Shown here: piece by piece, positions 1 through 5,622 of the stretch
Numbering within the stretch: the first letter of the stretch is position 1
Layout: each line of letters opens with the position of its first letter
Assembly (NCBI GenBank): GCA_030627585.1
Contig: DAOURU010000071.1
Coordinates: forward strand, 1 to 6,235
Length of the DNA: 6,235 nt
From: Bacillota bacterium
GTDB lineage: Bacteria > Bacillota > DSM-12270 > Thermacetogeniales > Thermacetogeniaceae
Direction: 5' to 3'
Notes under the pieces: model-generated
The model's input: the letters and a program-made list of their open reading frames with translations, nothing else
Told to the model about the DNA's origin: nothing
Database searches by the model: none
Made by a program: the position numbers and the translations under genes

Positions 1-1
1 A

Positions 2-421
2 TGGTACGAAACCCGCTTTATCCCGAAAATCGGTCCGCTCGCGCTGATTGCCCTGCTTTACACGATTGTAATTATGTTCTCCTTGAAAGGTGAATACATC
101 GCCACTCTCCCCATGGACGTGGTGAGGATTGCCATACCGTTGCTTCTCTACTTTGTGATCATGTTCCTGGTCTCCTTCTTTATCAGCTGGCGGGCGAAAA
201 TCAACTACCCGCAAACCGCTTCTCTGGCTTTCACTGCCGCGAGCAATAACTTTGAGCTGGCGATTGCGGTGGCAGTCGCGGTCTTTGGCATCAACTCCGG
301 CCAGGCATTTGCTGCCGTCATCGGGCCGCTGATCGAAGTGCCTGTAATGATCGGCCTGGTCAATGTAGCGCTGGGCTTTTCGCGCAAGTATTTTAATCCT
401 GCCGGTGAAGCAGTGACGTAG
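2..421 (+). CDS. acr3: ACR3-family arsenite efflux carrier, C-terminal part (5' end outside window)
   Basis: This is the last 139 residues of an arsenite permease of the ACR3 (bile acid/arsenite transporter) family, which exports As(III) across the cytoplasmic membrane. The reading frame is open from base 2, so the internal ATG at 74 is not a true start; the usual family length is about 350 residues. Several hydrophobic segments are visible. The diagnostic block [13 protein letters not shown] spans fragment residues 78-90, and its Glu (codon at 254) corresponds to the conserved TM9 glutamate needed for transport in characterised ACR3 proteins. The block [19 protein letters not shown], just after it, is also family-typical. 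The essential Cys of the family lies in the missing N-terminal part and cannot be checked. The protein ends with TAG at 419-421, 52 bases before the next gene, so co-transcription is likely. The family call rests on recognised motifs and is firm. Confidence 0.93.
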   Translation, partial: WYETRFIPKIGPLALIALLYTIVIMFSLKGEYIATLPMDVVRIAIPLLLYFVIMFLVSFFISWRAKINYPQTASLAFTAASNNFELAIAVAVAVFGINSGQAFAAVIGPLIEVPVMIGLVNVALGFSRKYFNPAGEAVT

Positions 422-473
422 CCGATCTTGGGACGGGCATTAAAAAAATTTCTTCTAAGAGGGAGGCAAAAAG

Positions 474-680
474 ATGAAAAACTGCCGGACATGTGCCCTG
501 GGCAAAAGCGTAAAACCCCAAGGAGCAGTTTTTTGCTCCAAGTTCAAACGTGTTTTTTCTCCTCATGAAGCAAAAGAAAACTGGGGGTGCCGTTATTTTT
601 CAGGGGTCGTCCCTGATGAAAAATATGATACCTACCAGTACCTTTTATTAAAGGAAACTGAACTCGCTGAAAGAAAATGA
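474..680 (+). CDS. Small four-cysteine protein of unknown function in ars cluster
   Basis: A 68-residue soluble protein that I do not recognise as a named family. The start ATG at 474 is preceded by a good GGGAGG site (bases 461-466), and codon use resembles the neighbours, so it is probably a real gene. Visible features are an N-terminal CxxC (Cys4, Cys7), a third Cys at 21 and a fourth at 39 in the context NWGCRYF, followed by a charged, likely helical tail. The Cys spacing could form a small zinc- or arsenic-binding knuckle. There is no signal peptide or membrane segment. It sits 52 bases downstream of the arsenite carrier on the same strand, which suggests a link with arsenic/thiol metal handling by association only. 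A general zinc-ribbon-like protein unrelated to arsenic is the main alternative. Confidence 0.72.
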   Translation: MKNCRTCALGKSVKPQGAVFCSKFKRVFSPHEAKENWGCRYFSGVVPDEKYDTYQYLLLKETELAERK

Positions 681-796
681 AGGCTCCCTTTTTAACTATC
701 CCGGGAGGATAGAGGCTTCTGAAAAGTATCAAGACCAGCATCACCTTAATCTCGCCGTTTGCCAGCCGTAATCAAAAAGGCAAGCGGAACGCGAGT

Positions 797-823
797 AGAA
801 TAAATGACGAGAAGAATAAATGA
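797..823 (+). repeat. 11-bp direct repeat before the thioredoxin-like gene
   Basis: AGAATAAATGA occurs at 797-807 and again at 813-823, 16 bases apart, just upstream of the ribosome binding site at 826-831. The gap from 681 to 838 also holds a weak imperfect hairpin (755-763 with 779-787, one G-U pair) and a 6-bp stem (696-701 with 707-712). I see no clear promoter or T-tailed terminator in the gap. The repeat may be chance or a duplicated translation-start region. Confidence 0.35.
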
Positions 824-838
824 ACGGAGGGAACTACG

Positions 839-1177
839 ATGAAAGAAGTTAACGTGATCGTATTTGGCACGAACGCTCCGGTTCCTGCCAGCAGCTGCTG
901 CGATGCGTTACCAGAGGCCGCGTGTTGCGGTCCAACAACAACTATGCGGGAAGAAGCCGAAAACCTGGGGAAGCATCTGGCGGAAAAATTCGGTGCTGCC
1001 GTGAAATTTACCTACGTAGATGTAAAAAGTGAAGAAATGAAAAGCTACCCGCAAGTTGCCGCAATCCTGGATAAGGTACGCCTCCCGCTTACCGTTTTTA
1101 ACGACCGCCCCCGGTTCCACGGTGGTCTTTCCACGGCAATGATCGAAAATGCAGTAGAGGAATTACTGAAGAGTTGA
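839..1177 (+). CDS. Thioredoxin-fold-like small protein with two vicinal Cys pairs
   Basis: A 112-residue cytoplasmic protein with an ATG start behind GGAGGG (826-831). Its layout suggests a thioredoxin-like fold: a first strand EVNVIVFGTN (residues 3-12), a cysteine-rich loop, a helix (about 36-52), a strand with FTYVDV (about 57-62), a helix, then a conserved-looking LPLTVFNDRPRFHGGLS segment holding a cis-Pro-like proline, and a final helix. The cysteines come as CC at 20-21 and CC at 29-30, the latter followed by Gly-Pro. Overall it resembles the YuzD/DUF1462-type thioredoxin-like proteins, an assignment made from memory of the pattern. It is not ArsD, although vicinal Cys pairs are also how ArsD holds As(III). 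Its place between ACR3 and arsR suggests an arsenic-binding or dithiol-redox role. The function is inferred. Confidence 0.75.
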   Translation: MKEVNVIVFGTNAPVPASSCCDALPEAACCGPTTTMREEAENLGKHLAEKFGAAVKFTYVDVKSEEMKSYPQVAAILDKVRLPLTVFNDRPRFHGGLSTAMIENAVEELLKS

Positions 1178-1246
1178 AGAGGAGACTAAAAATATAAGCC
1201 TCGCTTGCTCCCGACTCCTCTCCATTAAGCCAAGCACTCTTATCCC

Positions 1247-1274
1247 TTGACATTTGAGAACAATATTTTAAACT
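1247..1274 (+). promoter_or_regulatory. Sigma-A-type promoter of the arsR-permease unit
   Basis: A perfect -35 box TTGACA lies at 1247-1252. A 16-base spacer separates it from TAAACT (1269-1274), which matches the -10 consensus at four of six positions. Transcription would begin near 1280, at the left edge of the large inverted repeat, so a bound repressor would block initiation. The upstream genes at 474 and 839 are probably on another transcript, with this promoter starting a second unit. The call is moderately firm because the -35 is perfect and the -10 is weak. Confidence 0.6.
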
Positions 1275-1277
1275 AAC

Positions 1278-1321
1278 TTCAGTTTTATTATATCAAATTT
1301 TTTTGATATAATAAAACTGAA
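1278..1321 (+). promoter_or_regulatory. ArsR operator: perfect 20-bp inverted repeat
   Basis: Bases 1278-1297 are the exact reverse complement of 1302-1321, with a TTTT centre (1298-1301). The core TATCAAA ... TTTGATA resembles the AT-rich dyads bound by ArsR/SmtB repressors of Firmicutes. It lies just downstream of the -10 box and ends on the ribosome binding site (AAGGAGGAG, 1321-1329) of arsR, so it is ideally placed for autoregulation. The 20-bp arms are much longer than one ArsR dimer needs, so the transcript can also fold into a long hairpin abutting the ribosome binding site. Confidence 0.8.
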
Positions 1322-1333
1322 AGGAGGAGAAGG

Positions 1334-1693
1334 ATGGCAGAAATGAATGACACGAATTCAGGCTGCTTAACAGAAGAAGAAATAAACAGGATACTGGAAA
1401 GCTATACCGCAAAGTTTCAGGTTCTTGCCGACCCCTTGCGCCTCAAAATCCTCCTTATTTTGAGGGAGGGAGAAAAGTGCGTCTGCGAACTGGTTGACCT
1501 GATCGGCCAAAAACAGCCTTTGATTTCCTACCACCTGAAGCTGCTCACCAGTGCCGGCCTGATTCAAAAGCAGACAAAAGGCACCTGGGCTTACTACAGC
1601 TTGCACGCAGATGTCAGGCAGTGGTTCAAAAACTGCTGCCAGTTCCTTACCTCTGACGACATCATTAGGAGTCTCAAGAATCCTGCGCGTTAG
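1334..1693 (+). CDS. arsR: ArsR/SmtB-family arsenic-responsive repressor
   Basis: A 119-residue winged-helix repressor that should bind the operator just upstream and release it on As(III) or Sb(III) binding. The ATG at 1334 follows AGGAGG by six bases. The fold is clear: a leading helix, LADPLRLKILLILREGE (residues 31-47), the metal-site helix with KCVCELVDL (48-56), and the recognition helix with QPLISYHLKLLTSAGLI (61-77). The wing, KGTWAYYSL (82-90), comes next. Cys49 and Cys51 form the CVC motif of the classical type 1 arsenic site. Extra cysteines occur at 11 and at 101-102, which could serve as a third ligand. The permease gene follows after 31 bases, so the two should be one transcription unit. 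The family is certain; the exact inducer (As, Sb or Cd) is inferred from the motif and neighbours. Confidence 0.95.
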   Translation: MAEMNDTNSGCLTEEEINRILESYTAKFQVLADPLRLKILLILREGEKCVCELVDLIGQKQPLISYHLKLLTSAGLIQKQTKGTWAYYSLHADVRQWFKNCCQFLTSDDIIRSLKNPAR

Positions 1694-1724
1694 AATCTCA
1701 GCAAGAAAAGGGGGAGAGAGAAGA

Positions 1725-2699
1725 GTGAATTTAAATAACCTTGTTGTAGCCGGGCGCTACTTTTTAGTAATTACCGGGGAATTAGTCCTCCTATTTATCG
1801 GCATTACATTTCTCGTGGGGCTGATCCAGCAGTTTGTGCCCGACAAGAAAATGCGTGAGGTTTTGGGAAAACCCCGGCGGGGGTTGGGCAATATTATCGG
1901 GGCCGCCTTCGGCGCCCTGACACCTTTTTGCTCATGTTCAACAATTCCAATCCTGGTTGGCCTCCTCAACAGCGGAGCACCTTTCGGCGCCAGCATGTCG
2001 TTCCTTCTGGCCTCTCCTGTTTTAAATCCCGTGATTCTCGGGCTCTTTCTCACTCTTTTCGGGTGGCGCGTTACCCTCGTCTACGGAATTGTTACTTTCA
2101 TTTTAGCTGCGGTGGGAGGCGCCGTCTGGGAAAGATTAGGTCTTGCCGGTCACGTCAAAAAGGTCGGGCTTGCGAAAGAAAACAGCCCCTCTTTTGGAGG
2201 AGTGTGTTGCGCAACCGCCTGCTGCTCGCAGATGGAAGAAATCCCTGTAGATTTGTTCTCCGAAAATTTAACCAGATGGGGACGCCTCAAACCTAAATTA
2301 GCGGGAGCCGCCGCACAAGCGCGGGCGCTTTTCGTTCAAGTACTGCCTTACTTGATTATCGGAGCCGGAATCGGTGCGTTTATCTACGGATTTATTCCTT
2401 CTGCCTGGATTACTCAAATTGCCGGACCCAACAATCCCTTTGCCGTACCTGTTGCTGCGATCGTAGGCATCCCGATGTACATCCGGGCGGAAACAATCAT
2501 TCCAATAGGCATCACGCTTCAGCAAAAAGGGATGGCACTAGGTACCGTAGCCGCCCTCATCATCGGAGGGGCAGGAGCAAGTATTCCGGAAGTCAGCCTT
2601 TTAGCAGCAATCCTGCGCCCCCGCCTGGTAGCGGCCTTTGTGATTACCATCTTTTTCATTGCTATCGCGACAGGCTTCATTTTCAATGCCCTTTTCTAA
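1725..2699 (+). CDS. ArsP/DUF318-type permease (PF03773), putative arsenical efflux
   Basis: A 324-residue inner-membrane permease. I chose the GTG at 1725 because it follows a purine-rich GGGGGAGAG site (1709-1717) and gives an N-terminus that leads into the first membrane segment (about residues 12-33). The longer in-frame start at 1611 would overlap arsR. The signature TPFCSCSTIPILVGLL (66-81) with SPVLNP (97-102) identifies the PF03773 permease family. A central loop of about 60 residues carries CCATACC (161-167) and is probably cytoplasmic. The second half repeats the membrane bundle, with IPMYIRAETIIP (249-260) and GGAGASIPEVSLL (281-293). Members include ArsP, which exports trivalent organoarsenicals, but others are uncharacterised. 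Co-transcription with arsR supports arsenical export. No strong terminator follows; a 5-bp hairpin at 2710-2725 lacks a T-tail. Confidence 0.88.
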   Translation: MNLNNLVVAGRYFLVITGELVLLFIGITFLVGLIQQFVPDKKMREVLGKPRRGLGNIIGAAFGALTPFCSCSTIPILVGLLNSGAPFGASMSFLLASPVLNPVILGLFLTLFGWRVTLVYGIVTFILAAVGGAVWERLGLAGHVKKVGLAKENSPSFGGVCCATACCSQMEEIPVDLFSENLTRWGRLKPKLAGAAAQARALFVQVLPYLIIGAGIGAFIYGFIPSAWITQIAGPNNPFAVPVAAIVGIPMYIRAETIIPIGITLQQKGMALGTVAALIIGGAGASIPEVSLLAAILRPRLVAAFVITIFFIAIATGFIFNALF

Positions 2700-2846
2700 C
2701 TTGGCATCTCTTCCCGGGCCGGAAGGTTTCCTCACGTCCCGCCAGGTATAGAAGCCGTAGCTCCCGTCCCCGTTGGCGGGGACATAGCGGACCTCCTCCA
2801 CCCCAACCGCCTTCGCCGCGTCCTGAAGCGGCCTGCAAGCGGCACC
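2700..2846 (-). pseudogene. Remnant of an unidentified coding sequence
   Basis: Read on the minus strand from the in-frame stop at 2847-2849, this stretch encodes about 48 residues that look protein-like, including ACRPLQDAAKAVGVEEVRYV and then GSYGFYTWRDVR. In the same frame the reading then runs into the antisense of the permease 3' end, where it loses protein character. A GTG at 2799-2801 could act as a start but has no ribosome binding site. I take it as a truncated fragment whose remaining part was lost when the permease cluster was joined here. I do not recognise the family. Confidence 0.4.
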
Positions 2847-2856
2847 TTAATTTCAG

Positions 2857-3229
2857 TCAGGCGGTACGGGTGGTTTTGATCTCTTTGCACAATGCTGTGT
2901 AATCCTTCAGATCGTTAGAATCCAGGGTCTTGCCGGTGTTTTGCAGAATCCGATCTACCTTTTTGTTAAGGATCGGCTGATGATCACTGCTGTCTGCTGT
3001 AATCTCTTCAAGCTTTACGGTTTTTCCCGGAGCGATTACCGAGACGATCCACTGGAATCTGAATTTCAGCCGGGATGTCCTGACACAGGATAATGCTAAC
3101 CTTCTCCATTATCAGGGAGACACCGTTGAATTCTGTAGATATAAAGACATCCGGTGCTTCCATCTTTGTGCCGGGTACGAGCTGGGGAATGATGACGGCG
3201 GGTAGCGTTTGAGGTGTGGACTCCGGCAT
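2857..3229 (-). pseudogene. Frameshifted gene remnant, family unknown
   Basis: Two overlapping minus-strand frames join into one plausible protein of about 120 residues. From about 3229 the frame reads PAVIIPQLVPGTKMEAPDVF and on to PAEIQIPVDRLGNRSGK, then stops at 3008-3010 soon after a run of five T (3021-3025 on +). Removing one base of that run continues it as TVKLEEITADSS and KVDRILQNTGKTLDSNDLKDY down to a stop at 2857-2859. A single-base insertion in a homopolymer is the simplest explanation. The ATG at 3227-3229 has no ribosome binding site, so the 5' end is probably missing. I cannot name the family. A sequencing error in the T-run would make it an intact C-terminal fragment. Confidence 0.5.
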
Positions 3230-3352
3230 TGAGTTTGCGGTCCGCATGGTCGACCGCAAAGAGTACAAGCGCCCCCCGGCGTCAAGATCACCCACCGCGC
3301 CTTCGGCAAGGACCGGCGCATGCCGATCACCAACTGCTTCGACGCCGGCTAA
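3213..3352 (+). pseudogene. C-terminal fragment of an unidentified gene, with a homopolymer frameshift
   Basis: On the plus strand one frame, open after a stop at 3210-3212, gives [19 protein letters not shown] run of six C (3272-3277) follows, and the next frame continues [20 protein letters not shown] to TAA at 3350-3352. Adding one C would fuse both into a coherent tail of about 47 residues, rich in basic residues and typical of an enzyme C-terminus. No start or ribosome binding site precedes it, and it overlaps the neighbouring minus-strand remnant at 3213-3229, which places a recombination junction near 3210-3230. The family is not recognised. Confidence 0.45.
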
Positions 3353-3361
3353 TCCCAACAA

Positions 3362-3409
3362 AAGCAAACTCCTTTACTTGAAATAAGCATCCATTCTTAA
3401 TTTGCTTAT
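3362..3409 (-). terminator. Possible weak terminator after the lipoprotein gene
   Basis: Two alternative AT-rich stems lie just past the lipoprotein stop: 3383-3389 with 3403-3409 (7 bp, 13-base loop) and 3362-3368 with 3401-3407 (7 bp, 32-base loop, followed on the minus strand by a T-rich stretch). Either could end the minus-strand transcript, but both are weak and neither has a long T-run. Confidence 0.3.
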
Positions 3410-4464
3410 CAATTGACACTATAAGTATATAATTCATGTTTTCCATCTAAATAGGTACCAAATATTATTTTATTACCTTCCGGTGAAAAATCCGCACATA
3501 CAATACAATCAGTGGTACTAAATATAATATTTTTAGTATTATTAACATAATCGTAACATATGAGCTTGTATTCTTTTGAGTTGTTTTCGTCTAAACCATA
3601 AAGAATTAAATGATCTGAAACGGCCATGGTTGTAAAGTGTCCGTTTTCCGGAATAATGTTTGACTCGTAATTCCTGCTGCTGTTGAGCACAGCAAAAGCA
3701 TCATTATTCTCACATAGCATAATGACAAGTATATCTGAGTTGTTTGGTAAATAACGACACCAGCTTAATTCAACAAGCCCATCCGGATTCTTGAAGTCCT
3801 TTCCGCCATAAAGAGTGCGTTTTCTCATTGAGTTAATATCTATCATGCTGATATTGGAACGCTGATCTGTGATATAAAGCAACTTTGAGCTGTCATTGGC
3901 CCATGTTAAGCTAGCGTAGCTGGTAGAAGTATCATCGATTTTTTTCTTCTCGGACGAGTTGTTATCTGTAATATACAGCCCATCTGCGCAGACCTCTGCT
4001 AAATATTTCATGTCCGGAGAATAACATATAAATTTATCGGCATCCGGTTTTGTGAATTCCTTGATGAGTGACTTGCTTTTTCTATCATATATAATAGCCT
4101 TTTCAAAATTTTGGTATCCAATCTGTTGATCGTTAAGTAATATACTATCGCCATAATCAACAGAAAAAGGGCCGTCATACAACAAATCACTGGTATTCAT
4201 GTCCATGTTGTAGGAAAACAATTTCAAATATGGATCTTCGCCAGGCTTTTTAAAAGCCAATAAAACATTACTATCATCATAGCAGCGGCATTTTGACAAT
4301 ACATATGATTCTGCCTTGTCAAAATCAAACTTGATCTCCATCAAGTTTTTATCCTCTTTGGGATTGGTATCTATTGTTGGGCTGGTAACCATTCTGTTTG
4401 AACATCCGGAGATATTAAGAAATATCAATGCTGTAATAATTACAAGTGCTAAATTTCTTTTCAT
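3409..4464 (-). CDS. Lipoprotein with TolB/WD40-like beta-propeller repeats
   Basis: A 351-residue predicted lipoprotein. The start at 4464 is preferred over the upstream in-frame ATG at 4566. It is preceded on the minus strand by AAAGGAAG at a normal distance, and it places a lipoprotein signal at the N-terminus: positive MKRN, a hydrophobic stretch (5-16), then ISGC with the lipidated Cys at 21. The longer form would read through the intergenic hairpin. After a Ser/Thr/Asn-rich linker the mature part is all-beta with repeats of the TolB PD40 kind: CYSPDMKYLAEVC (147-159), TWANDSSKLLYITD (187-200) and ADFSPEGNKIIFGTYLDGK (324-342). It therefore probably folds into a propeller on the outer face of the membrane and binds a protein or polymer; no catalytic motif is visible. 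It lies 102 bases downstream of the M23 peptidase gene, so the pair may work together on the envelope. Confidence 0.85.
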   Translation of the reverse strand: MKRNLALVIITALIFLNISGCSNRMVTSPTIDTNPKEDKNLMEIKFDFDKAESYVLSKCRCYDDSNVLLAFKKPGEDPYLKLFSYNMDMNTSDLLYDGPFSVDYGDSILLNDQQIGYQNFEKAIIYDRKSKSLIKEFTKPDADKFICYSPDMKYLAEVCADGLYITDNNSSEKKKIDDTSTSYASLTWANDSSKLLYITDQRSNISMIDINSMRKRTLYGGKDFKNPDGLVELSWCRYLPNNSDILVIMLCENNDAFAVLNSSRNYESNIIPENGHFTTMAVSDHLILYGLDENNSKEYKLICYDYVNNTKNIIFSTTDCIVCADFSPEGNKIIFGTYLDGKHELYTYSVN

Positions 4465-4520
4465 GTTTATCTTCCTTTCATAGTAAATTATTATTATAAA
4501 GAAAAAAAGCAAAATCATAG

Positions 4521-4554
4521 CCGATAGCTGGGGAGTGATATCCACAGCTATCGG
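4521..4554 (-). terminator. Perfect 10-bp intergenic hairpin between the M23 and lipoprotein genes
   Basis: CCGATAGCTG (4521-4530) pairs exactly with CAGCTATCGG (4545-4554) around a 14-base loop, starting 12 bases past the M23 stop on the minus strand. A T-run (4502-4508 read in reverse) follows only after about 12 bases, so it is not a textbook intrinsic terminator. It may be a partial terminator, an mRNA stabiliser that sets the ratio of the two genes, or a protein-binding dyad. Confidence 0.5.
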
Positions 4555-4566
4555 TAAAACGTCCAA

Positions 4567-5478
4567 TCATTTAATGTATTGATATGGTTTGATACAGACT
4601 AAAGTCAAATCTCGACCACTATGTACACTCGTACAACTGGCATGTGTACAAACCTGTACATGGACATGACCATCTGTAGTGTTTTGGTTTCCTAGAAATT
4701 GGCCAGCTGAGACAGGTTGGCCTTCAAGTAGTTTTCCTGTACCGTCAACATTATTCAAATGTTGAAAATTCATTGTGATTCCAAGCGAGGAATTGTAAAT
4801 ATTTACGTATTTCCCGCTGGTACTTGACTTGGAAACAACACCGGATATCGGTGAATAAACAGCAGCGGTAGGTGATACAGCATTCTTTAAGTCAACACCT
4901 TCATGGCACCAATTTTCGTACCCTGGATCTTCGCCCCACTCTCCACATATGTAATAGGAATACCGAATATCAGGATAGTTAAGAGAGTAGTTGTTGAAGA
5001 TCTTCCGTGCGCCTGCTTTCGCATCGGTAACTATGCCGCTAATTGTGCTCTCTGTTGTATTTACATTAGGATGAAACCATTCATCTGTTCCACCTCCATC
5101 TGGAACTACTGCAACATGAGTATATCCTGCAGGAGGTGTAGCCAAAATTGCATCTGGGCTTGTGCCATTTTTAATTGCTGTAATTGCTGCGTTGTAACTT
5201 GCAAGTTCCTCTGCATTAAGATCTTTCGTCAATATAGAGTTCACCTGATCCAGCGACATCTTCGATATCTCATCGTAAGTATAACCCATATCAACCAAGG
5301 CGTCGATTTGAAACAAAGCAAAATGCTTTTGTTCTGAAATATTTTTTTCAATAGCTTTGGGATCAGTTGGCTCCTGTGCTGACTCATCTGTTGCATAAGC
5401 AAAAGTTACGGAACACAGAACCATTATTACTGAAATGATCAACACTGTTGTTTTTCTTTTCAAAAGATCACGCCTCAT
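4567..5478 (-). CDS. Secreted M23 (LytM-type) zinc metallopeptidase
   Basis: A 303-residue exported protein expected to cut peptide bridges in cell-wall peptidoglycan. The ATG at 5478 is preceded on the minus strand by a strong AAGGAGG (5486-5492). The N-terminus is a signal peptide: basic MRRDLLKRK, a hydrophobic core (11-26), and a likely signal peptidase I site after AYA (27-29). Residues 40-115 form an acidic helical region without a recognised domain. The M23 core has HEGVD (His192, Asp196: two zinc ligands), QHLN (His240, catalytic-type) and GHVHVQ (His271 catalytic-type, His273 third zinc ligand), so the active site appears intact. Seven cysteines lie in the mature part (178, 191, 277, 282 and 295 near the active site), which could form disulfides and is unusual for Gram-positive exported enzymes. 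An autolysin, a spore-related hydrolase and a toxin-like bacteriocin are all possible. Confidence 0.9.
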   Translation of the reverse strand: MRRDLLKRKTTVLIISVIMVLCSVTFAYATDESAQEPTDPKAIEKNISEQKHFALFQIDALVDMGYTYDEISKMSLDQVNSILTKDLNAEELASYNAAITAIKNGTSPDAILATPPAGYTHVAVVPDGGGTDEWFHPNVNTTESTISGIVTDAKAGARKIFNNYSLNYPDIRYSYYICGEWGEDPGYENWCHEGVDLKNAVSPTAAVYSPISGVVSKSSTSGKYVNIYNSSLGITMNFQHLNNVDGTGKLLEGQPVSAGQFLGNQNTTDGHVHVQVCTHASCTSVHSGRDLTLVCIKPYQYIK

Positions 5479-5622
5479 TTGTCATCCTCCTTTGTTTTGC
5501 TTTTTTCTGTTTCAAATGACTGATAAAGCGGACCAAGATTGGAGGTTGTGCGAGCGGCTATCTGTATCATTCTACAAGTCTGCCCTGTCCGGTTCTAGTA
5601 AGTCCTTCCATCCTCTCTCTCG

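Noticed and set aside
681..720. Hairpin at 696-712 as a terminator after the 68-residue protein gene
   Set aside because: Only six base pairs and no T-run after it.
839..1177. ArsD metallochaperone identity for the 112-residue protein
   Set aside because: It has CC pairs but not the ArsD N-terminal FDPAMCC-type motif, and the rest resembles a different thioredoxin-like family.
1611..1724. Longer permease start at 1611
   Set aside because: It overlaps the arsR coding sequence in another frame, and the GTG at 1725 has a proper ribosome binding site and a family-like N-terminus.
1928..2525. Open frames in other frames within the permease gene (1928-2296 plus, 2298-2525 minus)
   Set aside because: Shadows of a well-supported membrane protein gene; Arg-rich products without ribosome binding sites.
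4465..4566. N-terminal extension of the lipoprotein from an ATG at 4566
   Set aside because: It would translate the perfect intergenic hairpin, whereas the ATG at 4464 has a ribosome binding site and begins a standard lipoprotein signal.
4903..5337. 144-residue plus-strand open frame
   Set aside because: It is antisense to the M23 gene, whose active-site motifs are clear, and its Cys/Ile-rich product is a typical shadow.
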